A stretch of 6,780 bases of DNA from Pseudomonadota bacterium (GTDB lineage Bacteria; Pseudomonadota; Alphaproteobacteria; Rhizobiales; Rhizobiaceae): NCBI GenBank assembly GCA_023419535.1, contig JAEZXX010000057.1, positions 1 through 6,780 of the forward strand, given 5' to 3'. This document shows, piece after piece, positions 5,785-6,780 of the stretch. The translations under genes and the position numbers were made by a program. The notes beneath the pieces are model-generated. The model had not been told where the DNA came from and made no database searches. It saw only the letters and a list, made by a program, of their open reading frames with translations. Within the stretch, counting starts at the first letter, position 1, and every line of letters starts with the position of its first letter.

Positions 5785-5797
5785 GGAGTTCTCGGAA

Positions 5798-6700
5798 ATG
5801 AGTCACGTGGTCCAGCATGAGGTCGGCAGCGCCGGCCTTCGTCGTATTTCGTGGGGTGCCATCATCGCGGGCGCGATCGTGGCTCTCGTCCTTCAGGTGA
5901 TGTTCGGGTTGCTGGGTCTCGGGATCGGGCTCGCCACCGTCGATCCGCAGGGCGGCGGCACGCCGTCGGCGACGACGCTCGGGTCGAGCGCCGGCATCTA
6001 CGCGGGCATCACGATCCTTCTGTCGATCTTCGCCGGCGCCTACACCGCCGCGCGCATGGCCGGCACCTTCTCGCGCCGCGATTCGGCCATCCACGGCATC
6101 GTCACCTGGGCGCTCGCCACGCTCGTCGCGGTCTGGCTGGTCGCGTCGGGCGCGTCCGCCATCGTCACCGGCGCCTTCGGCGCGGTCGGTTCGGTCGCGT
6201 CGTCGATCGGCGGTGCGGCGAGCGCGGTGATCCCGAACTCGCTCGACAGCCTGCCGCCGGAGCTGCGGGGCCAGGCCGAGGACCTCCTCGCGCAGGGCGA
6301 GAACCAGGCCCAGCAGACGGCCCAGCAGGTGCAGGGCGCCGCACAGGAGGCCGCGCAGGAGGCCCAGCAAGCCACTGGCACGCAGGACACCGGCGCGGCA
6401 CTGCGCGAAATCCTCGCCGGCGTCCAGACCGACGCCACGCCCGAGCAGCGCCAGGCGGCAGTGCAGGTCATCGCCTCGCAGGCCGGCATCTCCGAGCAGG
6501 AAGCCGAGACGCGCCTGACCCAGTTCCAGGGTCAGTACGAAGCCGCGGTCCAGGAGGTGCAGGCCGCCGCTGCCACGGCTGCGGACGCGGTCTCGGCGAC
6601 GGCCTTCGCGGCCTTCGTCGTGATGCTTCTCGGGGCCATCGTCGCGGCGCTCGGCGGCATCGTCGGCCGGCCGGAGCGCGTTCACAGCCTCTACGCCTGA
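5798..6700 (+). CDS. Four-segment inner-membrane protein of unknown function ('PhnA-like' in some annotations, 300 aa)
   Basis: The protein opens with RRISWGAIIAGAIVALVLQ (15-33), a signature I associate with conserved alphaproteobacterial membrane proteins often labelled 'PhnA-like'. That label is not a functional assignment and I know of no proven role. Hydrophobic segments lie at about 18-47, 65-88, 99-128 and 267-290. Gly and Ala are abundant in them, as in packing helices. Between segments 3 and 4 is a ~115-residue hydrophilic insert (150-265), rich in Gln, Ala and Glu, with repeated AQQ/AQE steps at 165-193 that suggest a coiled coil, then TPEQRQAAVQVIASQAG and ISEQEAETRLTQFQ (213-244). 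ATG 5798 is chosen because GGAG (5785-5788) lies 9 bases ahead; TTG 5783, five codons earlier, has no such element. It is divergent from the TPR lipoprotein gene. Confidence 0.8.
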   Translation: MSHVVQHEVGSAGLRRISWGAIIAGAIVALVLQVMFGLLGLGIGLATVDPQGGGTPSATTLGSSAGIYAGITILLSIFAGAYTAARMAGTFSRRDSAIHGIVTWALATLVAVWLVASGASAIVTGAFGAVGSVASSIGGAASAVIPNSLDSLPPELRGQAEDLLAQGENQAQQTAQQVQGAAQEAAQEAQQATGTQDTGAALREILAGVQTDATPEQRQAAVQVIASQAGISEQEAETRLTQFQGQYEAAVQEVQAAAATAADAVSATAFAAFVVMLLGAIVAALGGIVGRPERVHSLYA

Positions 6701-6706
6701 GAACGA

Positions 6707-6774
6707 CGCATCGATGCGGGTGGCAGGCGTTCTGAACGCTCGCCACCGCACATCTCGATCGAGCCGCCGGCGGC
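6707..6774. repeat. Cluster of perfect palindromes and a long hairpin after the membrane-protein gene
   Basis: Three perfect palindromes lie within 68 bases: CGCATCGATGCG (6707-6718), CTCGATCGAG (6754-6763) and GCCGCCGGCGGC (6763-6774). Between them 6716-6749 can fold into a long hairpin: GCGG/CCGC, TGGC/GCCA and GCGTT/AACGC, with one bulge and a 2x2 mismatch. There is no T run after it, so intrinsic termination is not evident. The hairpin may be the 3' end of the upstream transcript. The window stops six bases later, so the full extent is unknown. Confidence 0.45.
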
Positions 6775-6780
6775 CTGCCT

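Noticed and set aside
5783..5797. TTG 5783 as the start of the membrane-protein gene
   Set aside because: No purine-rich element precedes it, and GGAG at 5785-5788 lies within it at the right distance for ATG 5798.
5669..6751. 360-residue minus-strand open frame opposite the membrane protein
   Set aside because: Arg/Asp/Leu-rich shadow of the membrane-protein codons; the plus strand has clear transmembrane segments and a recognisable N-terminal signature.
1..6780. CRISPR arrays, tRNA or rRNA genes, insertion sequences, phage or defence genes
   Set aside because: I saw no regularly spaced repeats, no tRNA-like cloverleaf or rRNA sequence, and no transposase, integrase, nuclease or toxin-like protein motifs.

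Overview
The window is GC-rich chromosomal DNA, very probably from an alphaproteobacterium of the Hyphomicrobiales (Rhizobiales) type. The evidence is the three-subunit layout of the proton-translocating transhydrogenase (separate pntAA, pntAB and pntB), an alphaproteobacterial aa3-type cytochrome oxidase subunit IV, a DUF992 secreted protein, and a four-segment membrane protein of a kind common in rhizobial relatives. No rRNA, tRNA, transposase, integrase, CRISPR array or obvious recent transfer was seen.

Layout: (1) 32-295, minus strand, a small disordered 87-residue protein of unknown function, preceded by a possible general-stress (EcfG-type) promoter. (2) 458-709, plus strand, the small one-helix aa3 oxidase subunit IV, best started at a TTG codon. 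(3) 753-3800, plus strand, pntAA-pntAB-pntB, tightly packed and probably transcribed with the oxidase subunit; it is closed by two tandem hairpins at 3812-3838 and 3868-3904. (4) 3920-4462, minus strand, a secreted DUF992 protein, convergent with pntB. (5) 4643-5536, minus strand, a TPR-repeat lipoprotein. (6) 5798-6700, plus strand, divergent from the TPR gene, a four-segment membrane protein with a long Gln/Ala-rich insert. (7) 6701-6780, a gene-free end with several perfect palindromes.

The plus-strand block at 458-3800 makes biological sense as an inner-membrane bioenergetics unit. The oxidase helps generate the proton gradient, and the transhydrogenase spends it to drive hydride transfer from NADH to NADP+. 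The downstream genes are envelope proteins (periplasmic, lipoprotein, inner membrane) with no visible functional link to that unit.

I found no strong candidate for an undescribed multi-gene system. The more interesting points are at the regulatory and small-gene level: the stress-type promoter before the unknown small gene, the TTG start of subunit IV, the tandem terminators with a UUCG-capped stem, a leader structure overlapping the DUF992 ribosome-binding site, a terminator-like hairpin just before the membrane-protein gene, and the uncharacterised membrane protein itself.
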